A DNA stretch of 64,000 nucleotides. It comes from Christiangramia bathymodioli (GTDB lineage: Bacteria; Bacteroidota; Bacteroidia; Flavobacteriales; Flavobacteriaceae). A program made the position numbers and the translations under genes. Within the stretch, counting starts at the first letter, position 1; every line of letters starts with the position of its first letter. Shown here one piece after another: positions 8,611 through 17,672 of this stretch. The DNA lies in the NCBI GenBank assembly GCA_009735695.1, contig SRSL01000001.1, positions 48 through 64,047 on the forward strand, given 5' to 3'. The notes under the pieces were generated by a model, which was not told the origin of the DNA, searched no databases, and saw nothing but the letters and a program-made list of their open reading frames with translations.

Positions 8611-8721
8611 AGAAACGAAAGTAACTAATTTGTTAAGGCAATCTTAAAAAATACAGGCTTCTTACTTCACAGGTAATCAACAATCTGCCTGTTAATAAGT
8701 TGATTTTATTGTTAATAAGAT

Positions 8722-8750
8722 AAAAAAATCCGGTATCAATTTACCGGATT
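8722..8750 (-). terminator. Terminator after accA
   Basis: On the minus strand ATCCGGTA (8750-8743) and TACCGGAT (8736-8729) form an eight-pair stem with a six-base loop, followed by a run of T. It lies about 30 bases past the accA stop. Confidence 0.8.
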
Positions 8751-8778
8751 TATAAATGAAGTTGTGCGAATAAAGAGT

Positions 8779-9732
8779 TTAACCTTTAAACACACCCATG
8801 TCTAAATACTTATCCATCCGGTTTTTGATCAAGTCTTCTGGTGATAAGTTTTTGAATTCAGAATAAGCACTGGAAATTGCAGATTTCACCAGTTCGTAAG
8901 TCTCCTCTTTGTTGCTGTGAGCACCACCAAGAGGCTCCTTAATGATCTCATCTATAAGCTTTTGCTTTTTCATATCAGACGCAGTAAGTTTCAAGGCTTC
9001 TGCAGCCTGTTCTTTATATTCCCAGCTTCTCCAAAGAATGGAAGAGCAGGATTCCGGAGATATTACAGAATACCAGGTGTTCTCCAGCATCATTACTTTA
9101 TCTCCAACACCAATTCCAAGTGCGCCTCCACTGGCTCCTTCACCAATGATCACCACTATAATTGGCACTTTAAGACGGGTCATCTCAAGAATATTACGTG
9201 CAATTGCTTCTCCCTGTCCGCGCTCTTCGGCCTCAAGACCAGGATAGGCTCCAGGCGTATCCACGAAAGAAACTACAGGTATTCCAAATTTCTCAGCAGA
9301 CTTCATAAGGCGAAGCGCCTTTCTGTAACCTTCAGGGTTCGCCATTCCGAAGTTACGGTACTGGCGGGTTTTAGTATTATAACCTTTTTGCTGACCAATG
9401 AACATATAGCTTTGATCATTGATCTTTCCAAGTCCGCCGATCATCGCCTTGTCATCACGAACATTTCGATCTCCGTGAAGTTCCAGGAAAGTATCTCCGC
9501 ATATCGCGTTGATATAATCCAGGGTATAAGGCCGGTTAGGGTGTCTTGAAAGCTGAACCCTTTGCCATGGCGTTAGATTCTTATATATCTCTTTCTTTTT
9601 TTCAATGAGTTTTTTCTCGATTTGCTTGCAGGTAGCTGTAACATCTACTTCACTTTCTTCTCCAATATTACAGGCTTTTGCGTATTGCTCTTCCAGTTCC
9701 TTTATGGGTTGTTCAAAATCTAAATATTCCAT
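8779..9732 (-). CDS. accA: Acetyl-CoA carboxylase carboxyltransferase alpha subunit
   Basis: With AccD this subunit moves the carboxyl group from carboxybiotin to acetyl-CoA, giving malonyl-CoA, the first committed step of fatty-acid synthesis. The 317 residues are the family length. The start [16 protein letters not shown] and the crotonase-fold segment [20 protein letters not shown] followed by [15 protein letters not shown] (oxyanion-hole glycines) are diagnostic. The gene stands alone, with its own promoter at 9764-9771 and a terminator behind it. Confidence 0.97.
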   Translation of the reverse strand: MEYLDFEQPIKELEEQYAKACNIGEESEVDVTATCKQIEKKLIEKKKEIYKNLTPWQRVQLSRHPNRPYTLDYINAICGDTFLELHGDRNVRDDKAMIGGLGKINDQSYMFIGQQKGYNTKTRQYRNFGMANPEGYRKALRLMKSAEKFGIPVVSFVDTPGAYPGLEAEERGQGEAIARNILEMTRLKVPIIVVIIGEGASGGALGIGVGDKVMMLENTWYSVISPESCSSILWRSWEYKEQAAEALKLTASDMKKQKLIDEIIKEPLGGAHSNKEETYELVKSAISSAYSEFKNLSPEDLIKNRMDKYLDMGVFKG

Positions 9733-9763
9733 ACGGGTTATGGTATTTAATTTTTATAGCTTA

Positions 9764-9771
9764 CAAATATA
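9764..9771 (-). promoter_or_regulatory. accA promoter -7 element
   Basis: TATATTTG on the minus strand, 32 bases before the accA ATG. It matches the phylum's TAnnTTTG consensus; the -33 element is not clear. Confidence 0.5.
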
Positions 9772-9829
9772 ACAACTTTGAAAGGATAGAATTCCCGGAT
9801 AGACTTTAATTTTTGAAGGAATTTCCTGA

Positions 9830-10906
9830 TTAGCGTTTAGCCCTTAACAGCAGTACCACCGCAAGGATTCCGAAGACAAAATTAGGAAACCATACGGCTA
9901 TAAGTGGTGAGAAACTCGATTGCTCGGCCATGGTACCGAAGACCTTATCGAAAAAGATAAAGATAAAGGCCAGCGAGATCCCTACGGCCAGGTTCACTCC
10001 CATCCCTCCTCTTCTTTTGAACGAAGCAACGGCAACCGCAATGATGGTTAGGATAAAGGCCGAAATTGGAATACTCCACCTTTTATAAGCTACCACCAGG
10101 TATCGGTTTATATTACCTGAGCCTCGTCTGCGTTCGGTTTCAATGAAATTATTGAGTTCGGTATAATTTAGTGTTTCGGCGATATAGGACTCGGGAGTAA
10201 GTTCATCGAATTCAAAAGGAAGTATGGTGTCCAGTTTCCTCATAAACATAATACTATCTTCCTCTTTTCCAATGATTCTTTTATCTACCCGGCTAAGTTC
10301 GTAGAGACTGTCTTCTTCGATATACCGAAGACTGCTGGCACTAATCTTGAATTTGAGCTCATTCCCTTCGAAATGTTCAAGAGTAAAATTCCTTGCCGAT
10401 TTACTCTTGGGTTGAAAGTGGCTGGCATAGATAAATTCATTATCATTCACCTGCCTGTACACATCATTGGTTTCCTGGGTTTTTTCACCCCGCTTCAGAT
10501 ATTGATATTTGAATTCATTAAAACCCTTACTGGCCTGCGGGGCAAGATACATCGAAAGAAAAAGCGCACCTATGCAAACTATGGTTGCCCCAATTAAATA
10601 GGGACGAAGAAACCGGTAAAAAGAAACCCCACTGCTAAGGAATGCCACGATCTCTGTATTCATAGCCAGTTTCGAGGTGAACCAGATTATGGATAAGAAC
10701 AGGAAAATTGGGAACAGCAGGTTCGCAAAGTAGACGGTAAAGTCTATATAATAATAGACCACCTCCATAAACGGAACCTCGTTGGCCAGGATCTTATCGA
10801 TCTTTTCGGCCAGGTTCACCGTGATCCCAATAGGAATGAACAGCACCAGCATCATGATGAAGGTGCCCAGGTAGCGTTTTAGTATATACCAGTCAAGGAT
10901 CTTCAA
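9830..10906 (-). CDS. LptF/LptG-family LPS export permease
   Basis: A YjgP/YjgQ-type inner-membrane protein of 358 residues. It has three helices near the N-terminus (from ILDWYILKRYLGTFIMMLVLF), a central soluble jellyroll-like domain in the periplasm (about 125-265) and three more helices at the C-terminus. With LptB it would drive LPS extraction to the Lpt bridge; lptB itself lies at 19865-20605. The start MKILDWYILKRYL is typical. It lies nine bases after tgt and is probably co-transcribed. Whether it is the F or the G member cannot be decided here. Confidence 0.88.
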   Translation of the reverse strand: MKILDWYILKRYLGTFIMMLVLFIPIGITVNLAEKIDKILANEVPFMEVVYYYIDFTVYFANLLFPIFLFLSIIWFTSKLAMNTEIVAFLSSGVSFYRFLRPYLIGATIVCIGALFLSMYLAPQASKGFNEFKYQYLKRGEKTQETNDVYRQVNDNEFIYASHFQPKSKSARNFTLEHFEGNELKFKISASSLRYIEEDSLYELSRVDKRIIGKEEDSIMFMRKLDTILPFEFDELTPESYIAETLNYTELNNFIETERRRGSGNINRYLVVAYKRWSIPISAFILTIIAVAVASFKRRGGMGVNLAVGISLAFIFIFFDKVFGTMAEQSSFSPLIAVWFPNFVFGILAVVLLLRAKR

Positions 10907-10915
10907 TTCCTGAAA

Positions 10916-12046
10916 TTATAGACGTTTATCCATTTGTTTAACCATTCTGTTCTTCCACTCGGTAAAATCACCGGCTAAGATATGCTTTCTAGCCTCTCTC
11001 ACCAACCAAAGGTAAAAACTGAGATTATGGATACTCGCAATTTGCCTGCCAAGCATTTCGTTCACCGAAAACAAGTGCCTTACATAAGCCCTGGAATACA
11101 TCGAATCCACAAAACTCTCCCCTTCCGGATCCAAAGGTGAAAAATCATCTTCCCACTTTTTGTTCTTGATATTGATGGTTCCATGAGCCGTAAAAAGCAT
11201 CCCATTACGACCATTTCTGGTTGGCATAACGCAGTCGAACATATCTACTCCTAACGCGATATTTTCCAGAATATTGATAGGGGTCCCCACACCCATCAGG
11301 TAACGCGGTTTGTCTTCAGGAAGAATTTCGGTCACCACTTCGGTCATGGCATACATTTCTTCAGCTGGTTCTCCTACTGAAAGTCCGCCGATGGCATTCC
11401 CTTCGGCCCCGGCATTGGCGATATATTCCGCAGATTGTTTCCGAAGATCTTTATATGTACTTCCCTGAACAATTGGGAAAAGGGTTTGACCATAGCCATA
11501 CAATTCCGGAGTTTTTTCCAGGTGATTGATACAACGGTCCAGCCAGCGATGTGTCATGTGCATGGAGCGCTTCGCATAATTATAGTCACAGGGATAAGGC
11601 GTGCACTCATCGAAAGCCATGATAATATCGGCACCAATCGCACGCTGAATTTCCATCACATTCTCGGGTGTAAACGTATGATACGAACCGTCTATATGAG
11701 ATTTGAACTTTACGCCTTCCTCCTTGATCTTTCTACGTGCAGAAAGCGAATAAACCTGGTAGCCACCGCTATCGGTAAGGATGTTTCGGTCCCAGTTCAT
11801 GAACTTATGCAGCCCTCCGGCTTTCTTCAGAATATCGGTTTGCGGCCTTAAATATAAGTGATAGGTATTCCCGAGAATGATATCGGGGTTAATGTCTTCC
11901 TTCAATTCCTTTTGATGCACCCCTTTTACCGAAGCCACCGTACCCACCGGCATAAAGATGGGAGTTTCAATTTCACCATGATCGGTCGTGATCGTACCTG
12001 CTCGCGCTTTACTACCAGGATCGGTAGTTGTAAGTTCAAATTTCAT
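10916..12046 (-). CDS. tgt: tRNA-guanine transglycosylase
   Basis: Exchanges guanine 34 for the queuosine precursor preQ1 in tRNAs with GUN anticodons. Hallmarks: DSGGYQVYSLSARRKIKEEG near the start, FDECTPYP, GGLSVGEP and the catalytic aspartate in DMFDCVMPTRNGRNG. I take the ATG at 12046 (MKFELTTTDPG), giving 376 residues; the longer frame starting at 12130 adds 28 residues that run across the promoter at 12065-12072. The usual zinc cysteines near the C-terminus (CxCxxC) are not visible, as in many Bacteroidetes versions. Confidence 0.95.
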   Translation of the reverse strand: MKFELTTTDPGSKARAGTITTDHGEIETPIFMPVGTVASVKGVHQKELKEDINPDIILGNTYHLYLRPQTDILKKAGGLHKFMNWDRNILTDSGGYQVYSLSARRKIKEEGVKFKSHIDGSYHTFTPENVMEIQRAIGADIIMAFDECTPYPCDYNYAKRSMHMTHRWLDRCINHLEKTPELYGYGQTLFPIVQGSTYKDLRKQSAEYIANAGAEGNAIGGLSVGEPAEEMYAMTEVVTEILPEDKPRYLMGVGTPINILENIALGVDMFDCVMPTRNGRNGMLFTAHGTINIKNKKWEDDFSPLDPEGESFVDSMYSRAYVRHLFSVNEMLGRQIASIHNLSFYLWLVREARKHILAGDFTEWKNRMVKQMDKRL

Positions 12047-12064
12047 AATTGCATTTAATCGCTG

Positions 12065-12072
12065 CAAAGATA
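12065..12072 (-). promoter_or_regulatory. tgt promoter -7 element
   Basis: TATCTTTG on the minus strand, followed by CAGCG, 18 bases upstream of the tgt ATG. It supports the shorter tgt start, because the longer frame would lie upstream of this promoter. Confidence 0.55.
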
Positions 12073-12156
12073 TGCAACTAAAACTCAATTGGAAGTCTTT
12101 CTCGAGTTCAAGGGCCGTGCATTTAACCAAAAAGTTGATAACTGATAAAAACTTAC

Positions 12157-12187
12157 TTTGCTAAAGCCTATTAAAAACCTATTTTTG
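12157..12187 (+). promoter_or_regulatory. Transketolase promoter
   Basis: TTTG at 12157-12160 and TATTTTTG at 12180-12187 fit the -33/-7 consensus, and transcription would start about 20 bases before the ATG at 12214. Confidence 0.6.
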
Positions 12188-12213
12188 CGGCATCAAATAC
12201 AACACAATTTAAA

Positions 12214-13059
12214 ATGCCAGACATCAAGGAATTACAGGATTTTGCAACCCAGGTTCGCAGGGATATTCTAAGACAGGTTCACAAGGTAAATTCGGGTCAC
12301 CCCGGAGGTTCATTAGGCTGTACCGAATTTTTCACAGCATTGTACAAGGAAGTAATGAACCACAACCCAGATTTTAATATGGACGGAAAGGACGAAGACC
12401 TATTCTTTCTTTCAAATGGACATATTTCTCCGGTTTTTTACAGTGTTCTTGCCCGTACCGGATATTTCCCGGTTGAAGAACTGAATACTTTCAGACTTAT
12501 CGATTCAAGACTTCAGGGACACCCAACTACTCATGAAGGGCTTCCAGGAGTACGAATCGCATCCGGATCGCTTGGACAGGGTATGAGCGTTGCTATTGGA
12601 GCGGCCCAGGCAAAAAAACTGAATAAGGACAAACATCTTGTTTATTCACTTCATGGTGATGGTGAACTTCAGGAAGGTCAGAACTGGGAGGCAATCATGT
12701 ATGCCGCTGGAAATAACGTAGACAACCTGATTGCCACTGTAGACCTTAATGGCCAGCAAATAGACGGAAGTACCGAAACGGTTCTTCCAATGGGTAACCT
12801 TAGAGCAAAGTTCGAGGCATTTGGCTGGGATGTAATGGAAATTGAAGACGGGAACGACCTGCAACAGGTGATCGATGGTCTAAACGAGGCCAAGACTCGT
12901 ACCGGAAAAGGGAAGCCGGTTTGCATTCTTATGCACACGGTAATGGGTCACGGAGTAGACTTTATGATGCATACCCATGCATGGCACGGAAAAGCTCCTA
13001 ACGATGAGCAGCTTGAAACTGCTCTTTCTCAAAACCCGGAAACCATCGGAGATTATTAA
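12214..13059 (+). CDS. Transketolase, N-terminal subunit
   Basis: The thiamine-diphosphate-binding half of a split transketolase, which moves two-carbon units between sugar phosphates in the pentose phosphate pathway. The 281 residues contain VNSGHPGGSLGCTEF, LSNGHISPVFY, and the ThDP motif HGDGELQEGQNWEA ending near NLIATVDLNGQQIDG. The protein stops where a one-chain transketolase would continue into its Pyr domain, which is the next gene, 36 bases on. Split forms are common in Bacteroidetes and archaea. Confidence 0.95.
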   Translation: MPDIKELQDFATQVRRDILRQVHKVNSGHPGGSLGCTEFFTALYKEVMNHNPDFNMDGKDEDLFFLSNGHISPVFYSVLARTGYFPVEELNTFRLIDSRLQGHPTTHEGLPGVRIASGSLGQGMSVAIGAAQAKKLNKDKHLVYSLHGDGELQEGQNWEAIMYAAGNNVDNLIATVDLNGQQIDGSTETVLPMGNLRAKFEAFGWDVMEIEDGNDLQQVIDGLNEAKTRTGKGKPVCILMHTVMGHGVDFMMHTHAWHGKAPNDEQLETALSQNPETIGDY

Positions 13060-13095
13060 TCTCATCAAATTTCTCACTTCAAATTAAAAAACACA

Positions 13096-14049
13096 ATGAA
13101 AGAATATAAGAATTCAGGAAGTAAAGACACAAGATCAGGATTTGGAGATGGTCTAACCGAATTAGGAAGAACGAACCCGAACGTGGTTGCTCTATGTGCC
13201 GACCTTGTAGGCTCTCTGAAAATGCAGGTCTTTATCGATGAAAACCCTGAAAGATTCTTCCAGGTTGGTATCGCTGAAGCCAACATGATGGGAATGGCCG
13301 CTGGACTAACCATTGGCGGAAAAATTCCTTTCGCCGGAACCTTTGCCAATTTTGCTACGGGAAGGGTTTACGACCAGATAAGACAAAGTATCGCCTATTC
13401 AGGCAAAAACGTGAAGATTTGTGCTTCTCACTCGGGCGTTACCCTTGGAGAAGATGGGGCAACTCACCAGATCCTTGAGGATATCGGGCTAATGAAGATG
13501 CTTCCGGGTATGACGGTGATCAATACCTGTGATTACAACCAGACCAAAGCGGCTACCATTGCTATTGCAGAGCATGACGGCCCTGTTTATCTTCGCTTCG
13601 GAAGACCAAAAGTGGCTAATTTCACTGCTGAAGACCAGAAGTTCGAGATCGGAAAAGCGGTTAAACTATACGAAGGTACCGATGTGACTATTATCGCCAC
13701 CGGTCACCTGGTATGGGAAGCCATTCAGGCTGCTGTTGAACTAAACGAAAACGGAATAAGTGCTGAAGTGATCAACATACATACGATCAAACCACTTGAT
13801 GAGGAAGCCATTATCAACTCGGTTAAGAAAACCGGTTGCGTGGTGACCGCTGAAGAGCACAACTTCCTTGGTGGACTTGGAGAAAGCGTTGCCAGAACTT
13901 TAGCCCTGAACAATCCTGCCCCACAGGAATTCGTAGCGACCCAGGATACCTTTGGAGAAAGCGGAACACCTGAACAGTTAATGGACAAATATGGTCTGAA
14001 TGCCGCTGCTATTGTAAAAGCTGCTAAAAAGGTGTTAAAACGAAAATAA
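13096..14049 (+). CDS. Transketolase, C-terminal subunit
   Basis: The second half of the split transketolase: a Pyr domain (about 5-175; [20 protein letters not shown] with the ThDP-activating glutamate, then [16 protein letters not shown]) and a C-terminal domain (about 190-317; [18 protein letters not shown]). At 317 residues it is also the size of a DXS/E1-beta-type subunit, but the immediate pairing with the N-terminal subunit argues for transketolase. A strong terminator follows. Confidence 0.94.
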   Translation: MKEYKNSGSKDTRSGFGDGLTELGRTNPNVVALCADLVGSLKMQVFIDENPERFFQVGIAEANMMGMAAGLTIGGKIPFAGTFANFATGRVYDQIRQSIAYSGKNVKICASHSGVTLGEDGATHQILEDIGLMKMLPGMTVINTCDYNQTKAATIAIAEHDGPVYLRFGRPKVANFTAEDQKFEIGKAVKLYEGTDVTIIATGHLVWEAIQAAVELNENGISAEVINIHTIKPLDEEAIINSVKKTGCVVTAEEHNFLGGLGESVARTLALNNPAPQEFVATQDTFGESGTPEQLMDKYGLNAAAIVKAAKKVLKRK

Positions 14050-14075
14050 CACTTCGCTAAGTATCAAATAATTAG

Positions 14076-14113
14076 AAGCCTTTCAGAATAAAATCTGGAA
14101 GGCTTTGCTTTTT
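14076..14113 (+). terminator. Terminator after the transketolase genes
   Basis: AAGCCTTTCAGA (14076-14087) pairs with TCTGGAAGGCTT (14094-14105) over twelve positions (one G-T), with loop ATAAAA and a T-rich tail (TGCTTTTT). Confidence 0.8.
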
Positions 14114-14170
14114 CAGCGGAAATAAACAACTCGCCGAAAACGTTATTAAAGCCTAAACAAATCTATCATT

Positions 14171-14770
14171 ATGAAAAAGCTATTATTGCTAGCCCTGCTT
14201 TTATCGGGAATAGGAAGCTATGCCCAGAGCGCTGAATTTGGCCTTAAAGGCGGACTAAACTTTGGAGCCACCGGAGATTATGAAACTTTCGATGATGTTA
14301 CCGGAGATTTCAAGGAGTCGATGAGCGGAGACAGCAAGACCGGGTTTCATGCCGGGGTCTTTGCACAATTCAAAATACTCGGGATCTTCCTGCAACCTGA
14401 ACTGATGTATACCGAACTGACAACCGATTATTCTGAATTCGAATACAAACTGAAAAAGATAGACGCGCCGGTACTGGTAGGTTTAAATATAATTGGGCCG
14501 CTTAACATCAAAGCCGGACCATCCTTTCAGTATATCCTGAATAACGAGGTAGAAAAAGGGGATTTCAGCATCGGGGATGTAGAGAACGACATCACGGCAG
14601 GTTACCAGCTTGGCGCTGGACTGGATCTTGGCCGACTGGCTTTCGACCTGAGATATGAAGGTTCTTTTTCAGATAATTCCGCTTCCGGAATAGACCAAAT
14701 GGCCAATGAAACATTTACTATCGATTCTCGACCATCTCAATGGATACTGAGTTTATCGTATAGTCTTTAA
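14171..14770 (+). CDS. Outer-membrane beta-barrel protein (PorT/OMP_b-brl type)
   Basis: A 199-residue secreted protein: signal peptide MKKLLLLALLLSGIGSYAQ, then alternating polar and hydrophobic strands (FGLKGGLNFGATG; HAGVFAQFKILGIFLQPELM; YQLGAGLDLGRLAFDLRYEG; a final WILSLSYSL ending in a hydrophobic residue), as in small eight-stranded outer-membrane barrels. It is a stand-alone gene between two terminators. Function unknown beyond a likely outer-membrane location. Confidence 0.85.
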   Translation: MKKLLLLALLLSGIGSYAQSAEFGLKGGLNFGATGDYETFDDVTGDFKESMSGDSKTGFHAGVFAQFKILGIFLQPELMYTELTTDYSEFEYKLKKIDAPVLVGLNIIGPLNIKAGPSFQYILNNEVEKGDFSIGDVENDITAGYQLGAGLDLGRLAFDLRYEGSFSDNSASGIDQMANETFTIDSRPSQWILSLSYSL

Positions 14771-14792
14771 AATATTATTTATTGATATTAAA

Positions 14793-14821
14793 AATCCCCC
14801 GCAGATGTGGGGGATTTTTTT
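14793..14821 (+). terminator. Terminator after the outer-membrane barrel gene
   Basis: AATCCCCC (14793-14800) and GGGGGATT (14809-14816) form a strong stem with an eight-base loop, followed by seven T. Confidence 0.88.
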
Positions 14822-15039
14822 ATTATCTATATTTCATCAAACAGCCGTAAAGTTTTTGGAGTTGGAGCTTTATATAACACCAGATGTTGAAACTTCCGAG
14901 GCTTCGGGAAAACACGACCTAGAATCTTAATTCGCATCCTGGCTTATTAACTTCATCTCGAACAATCCTAAACCAATAGCGAATCAAAATTTATTTTTGC
15001 CGTGTTTTTTATTCTAATACCTGAAAAATACTTGATATA

Positions 15040-15245
15040 AATAACGGCCTACCGAAAGATTTACGTCGATTTTGAAGCGAAAGGATCGTAAAATTTTATG
15101 CTGTTCGAGCCTTAAATAATTTGAATCTTTAATTAGAAATTAAAAATGGCGAGTTCATAAAATTTAGATCCTGAGTAAAAAAATCAGGAAATCTTTCGTA
15201 AGCCTTGATTTTTTGCTTCTTTTTCATCAAGGAAAAAGAAGAAAG
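15040..15245 (+). repeat. Structured dispersed repeat, copy A
   Basis: Shares its layout with 20690-20895: GAAGCGAAAGGATCGTAAAATTTTA, a spacer, GCGAGTTCATAAAATTTAG, then TTTCGTAAGCCTTGATTTTTT and a terminal hairpin CTTCTTTTTC (15216-15225) / GAAAAAGAAG (15232-15241). The hairpin arms differ from copy B but still pair. No coding capacity is visible. Confidence 0.65.
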
Positions 15246-15285
15246 GTTGAAGAAAATTAAAGGCAATATCCGAGGTTAAAAATTA

Positions 15286-15312
15286 AAAGCCCTGCGAAAT
15301 TCGCTGGGCTTT
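15286..15312 (-). terminator. Probable recQ terminator
   Basis: AAAGCCC (15286-15292) and GGGCTTT (15306-15312) pair, extended by GCG/CGC after a T-T mismatch. On the minus strand the hairpin is followed by TTAATTTTTAA, T-rich but broken. It lies about 75 bases past the recQ stop. Confidence 0.6.
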
Positions 15313-15388
15313 GATAATTCTATATTTCGTCAAGCTACCTAGTCACTGTAAAATTTAATAATGAAACAAGGTCAAAACCTCTATAATA

Positions 15389-17587
15389 TTAGTTGGCAAC
15401 CTGGCTGATGAACTTAATACGATACAACCTCAACTCTTCATCATCATATTCCCCGTCAAATTCTTCCATAGCCTCATCGATCTTATCGGTTTCGGCTTCC
15501 AGGAAATATTCATGGATCTCTTCCTGCTGATCTTCATCCAGTATCTCGTCCAAATAATAATCGATATTCAGCTTGGTTCCACTATAGACGATGGCTTCCA
15601 TCTCCTTGATGAATTCAGGCATTTCCATTCCCTTGGCCGAAGCGATATCGGGTAATGGCAGTTTCCTGTCCACGTTCTGAATGATATACAGCTTAAGAGC
15701 TGAATTGGCTCCGGTAGACTTCACTACGAAATCATCGGGCCTGATGATATCATTATCTTCCACGTAGCGAGAAATAAGCTCTACGAATTCCTTTCCATAT
15801 TTTTTGGCCTTGCCTTCCCCTACTCCGTAAATATTACTCAATTCCTCCACCGTGACAGGATATTTAAGGGCCATATCTTCGAGAGAAGGATCCTGAAAGA
15901 TCACGAAAGGTGGAAGTTCTTTTCGGTTCGCCACCTTTTTTCTTAATTCCTTCAGCATTTTAACCAGTTGCGCATCTACCGATCCTCCAGGCTTATCAGC
16001 TTTCATAGCCGCTTCTTCAGTGGAGGCATCATAGATATGATCCTCGGTCATCATAAATGAGGTAGGATTCTTCAGGTAGTCATGCCCTTTTTCGGTTAAT
16101 TTCAGCACGCCATAGGTTTCAATATCCTTGCGAAGATATCCGGCTACTAAAGCCTGTCGGCTTAATGCCATCCAGTAATTGTTGTCCTGATGAGCACCTT
16201 TTCCGAAGAGTTCATGAGCATCGGTCTTATGAGACAGGATTAAAGCATTGGACTTCCCGATTAGGGTCTTGACTACTTCTTTAGACTTATAAAGTTCCTT
16301 GGTCTCTTTTACTGTTTTCAGAAGCAATTCCAGGTCTTCCTTAGCTTCGTGCTGTTTTTTCGGGTTGCGAACATTATCATCCATGCTCGCACCTTCACCA
16401 GTATCCGAATCAAATTCTTCCCCAAAATAATGAAGGATGAATTTTCTTCTGGACACCGAAGTTTCAGCATAAGCCACTACTTCCTGGAGCAGCGCATGAC
16501 CAATTTCCTGTTCGGCAACCGGTTTACCGCTCATGAATTTTTCGAGCTTTTCGATGTCTTTATAGGAATAGAAAGCAAGGCAATGCCCTTCTCCCCCATC
16601 CCTTCCGGCACGACCGGTTTCCTGGTAATAGCTCTCGATACTTTTTGGGATATCATGGTGGATCACAAAGCGAACGTCGGGCTTATCGATCCCCATTCCG
16701 AAGGCTATGGTCGCCACCACCACATCGATATCTTCCATCAGGAACATATCCTGATGTTTAGATCGGGTTTTGGCGTCCAGGCCGGCATGATAAGGAACCG
16801 CATTGATTCCGTTCACCTGTAGCGTCTGTGCGAGCTCTTCAACCTTCTTCCGACTCAGACAATAGATGATCCCCGATTTTCCCGAATTCTTTTTAACGAA
16901 GCGGATGATGTCGGCATCTACATTCTTGGTCTTCGGTCTTACCTCGTAGTACAAATTTGGCCTGTTAAAACTGGCCTTGAAGGTCCGCGCATGAGGAATC
17001 CCAAGATTTTTCAGGATATCTTCCTGCACCTTAGGCGTAGCCGTAGCGGTTAGGGCAATGATTGGAATATCATCACCAATTCTTTTGAGTATATGCCTAA
17101 GATTTCGGTATTCCGGCCTGAAGTCATGCCCCCATTCACTAATACAGTGAGCTTCATCGATGGCCATAAAGGCTATCTTTTGTTCCTTCAGAAAATCAAC
17201 ATAATCTTCTTTGGTAAGCGATTCAGGAGCCACATAGAGCAATTTGGTGATCCCGTTACGAATATCGGTTTTCACCTGGTTAACTTCGGTTTTATTAAGC
17301 GAGGAATTCAATACATGAGCCACACCATGATGAGAAGAGATGCCGCGAATGGCATCTACCTGGTTTTTCATCAGGGCAATAAGGGGCGATACCACGATAG
17401 CAGTACCGTCTGAAATTAAAGCGGGAAGCTGATAGCATAGCGATTTACCTCCGCCAGTTGGCATTACCACAAACGTGTCATTTCTATTTACGATGCTGGT
17501 AATTACTTCTTGCTGAAGCCCCTTAAACTGACTAAATCCAAAGTACTTCTTAAGTTCTTTGTGTAAATCAATTTCGGTCAAACCCAT
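15389..17587 (-). CDS. recQ: ATP-dependent DNA helicase RecQ
   Basis: A 3'-5' helicase of recombination and replication repair. The 732 residues include Walker A MPTGGGKS (42-49), the DEAH box in IDEAHCISEWGHDFRPEY, and helicase motif VI in YYQETGRAGRDG. The RQC/zinc region is present but the classic four zinc cysteines are not visible. An HRDC domain follows (about 525-600, LRKKVANRKELPPFVIFQD) and then an acidic C-terminal tail. It is longer than E. coli RecQ (about 610) because of the C-terminal extension common in Bacteroidetes. The gene is divergent from kdsD. Confidence 0.95.
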   Translation of the reverse strand: MGLTEIDLHKELKKYFGFSQFKGLQQEVITSIVNRNDTFVVMPTGGGKSLCYQLPALISDGTAIVVSPLIALMKNQVDAIRGISSHHGVAHVLNSSLNKTEVNQVKTDIRNGITKLLYVAPESLTKEDYVDFLKEQKIAFMAIDEAHCISEWGHDFRPEYRNLRHILKRIGDDIPIIALTATATPKVQEDILKNLGIPHARTFKASFNRPNLYYEVRPKTKNVDADIIRFVKKNSGKSGIIYCLSRKKVEELAQTLQVNGINAVPYHAGLDAKTRSKHQDMFLMEDIDVVVATIAFGMGIDKPDVRFVIHHDIPKSIESYYQETGRAGRDGGEGHCLAFYSYKDIEKLEKFMSGKPVAEQEIGHALLQEVVAYAETSVSRRKFILHYFGEEFDSDTGEGASMDDNVRNPKKQHEAKEDLELLLKTVKETKELYKSKEVVKTLIGKSNALILSHKTDAHELFGKGAHQDNNYWMALSRQALVAGYLRKDIETYGVLKLTEKGHDYLKNPTSFMMTEDHIYDASTEEAAMKADKPGGSVDAQLVKMLKELRKKVANRKELPPFVIFQDPSLEDMALKYPVTVEELSNIYGVGEGKAKKYGKEFVELISRYVEDNDIIRPDDFVVKSTGANSALKLYIIQNVDRKLPLPDIASAKGMEMPEFIKEMEAIVYSGTKLNIDYYLDEILDEDQQEEIHEYFLEAETDKIDEAMEEFDGEYDDEELRLYRIKFISQVAN

Positions 17588-17591
17588 TCAA

Positions 17592-17617
17592 TTGTGTTAC
17601 AATTTTACATACATTTG
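17592..17617 (+). promoter_or_regulatory. kdsD operon promoter
   Basis: TACATTTG at 17610-17617 matches the -7 motif, with TTG at 17592-17594 as a possible -33 element. Confidence 0.5.
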
Positions 17618-17672
17618 CATTAACTAAATATACATATTTCTTTAGTACCTGCAATTCATAATTTAATCTAAT

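Larger units (their letters stand above)
14822..15388. other. Intergenic stretch without a gene
   Basis: About 570 bases between two terminators with no convincing reading frame. It holds copy A of a structured dispersed repeat (about 15040-15245), the recQ terminator (15286-15312), and two similar words, CTATATTTCATCAAAC (from about 14828) and CTATATTTCGTCAAGC (from about 15322), each lying just past a terminator hairpin. Confidence 0.6.

Noticed and set aside
8917-9549. 210-codon plus-strand frame within accA
   Set aside because: Antisense to a well conserved accA and without recognisable domain or start context.
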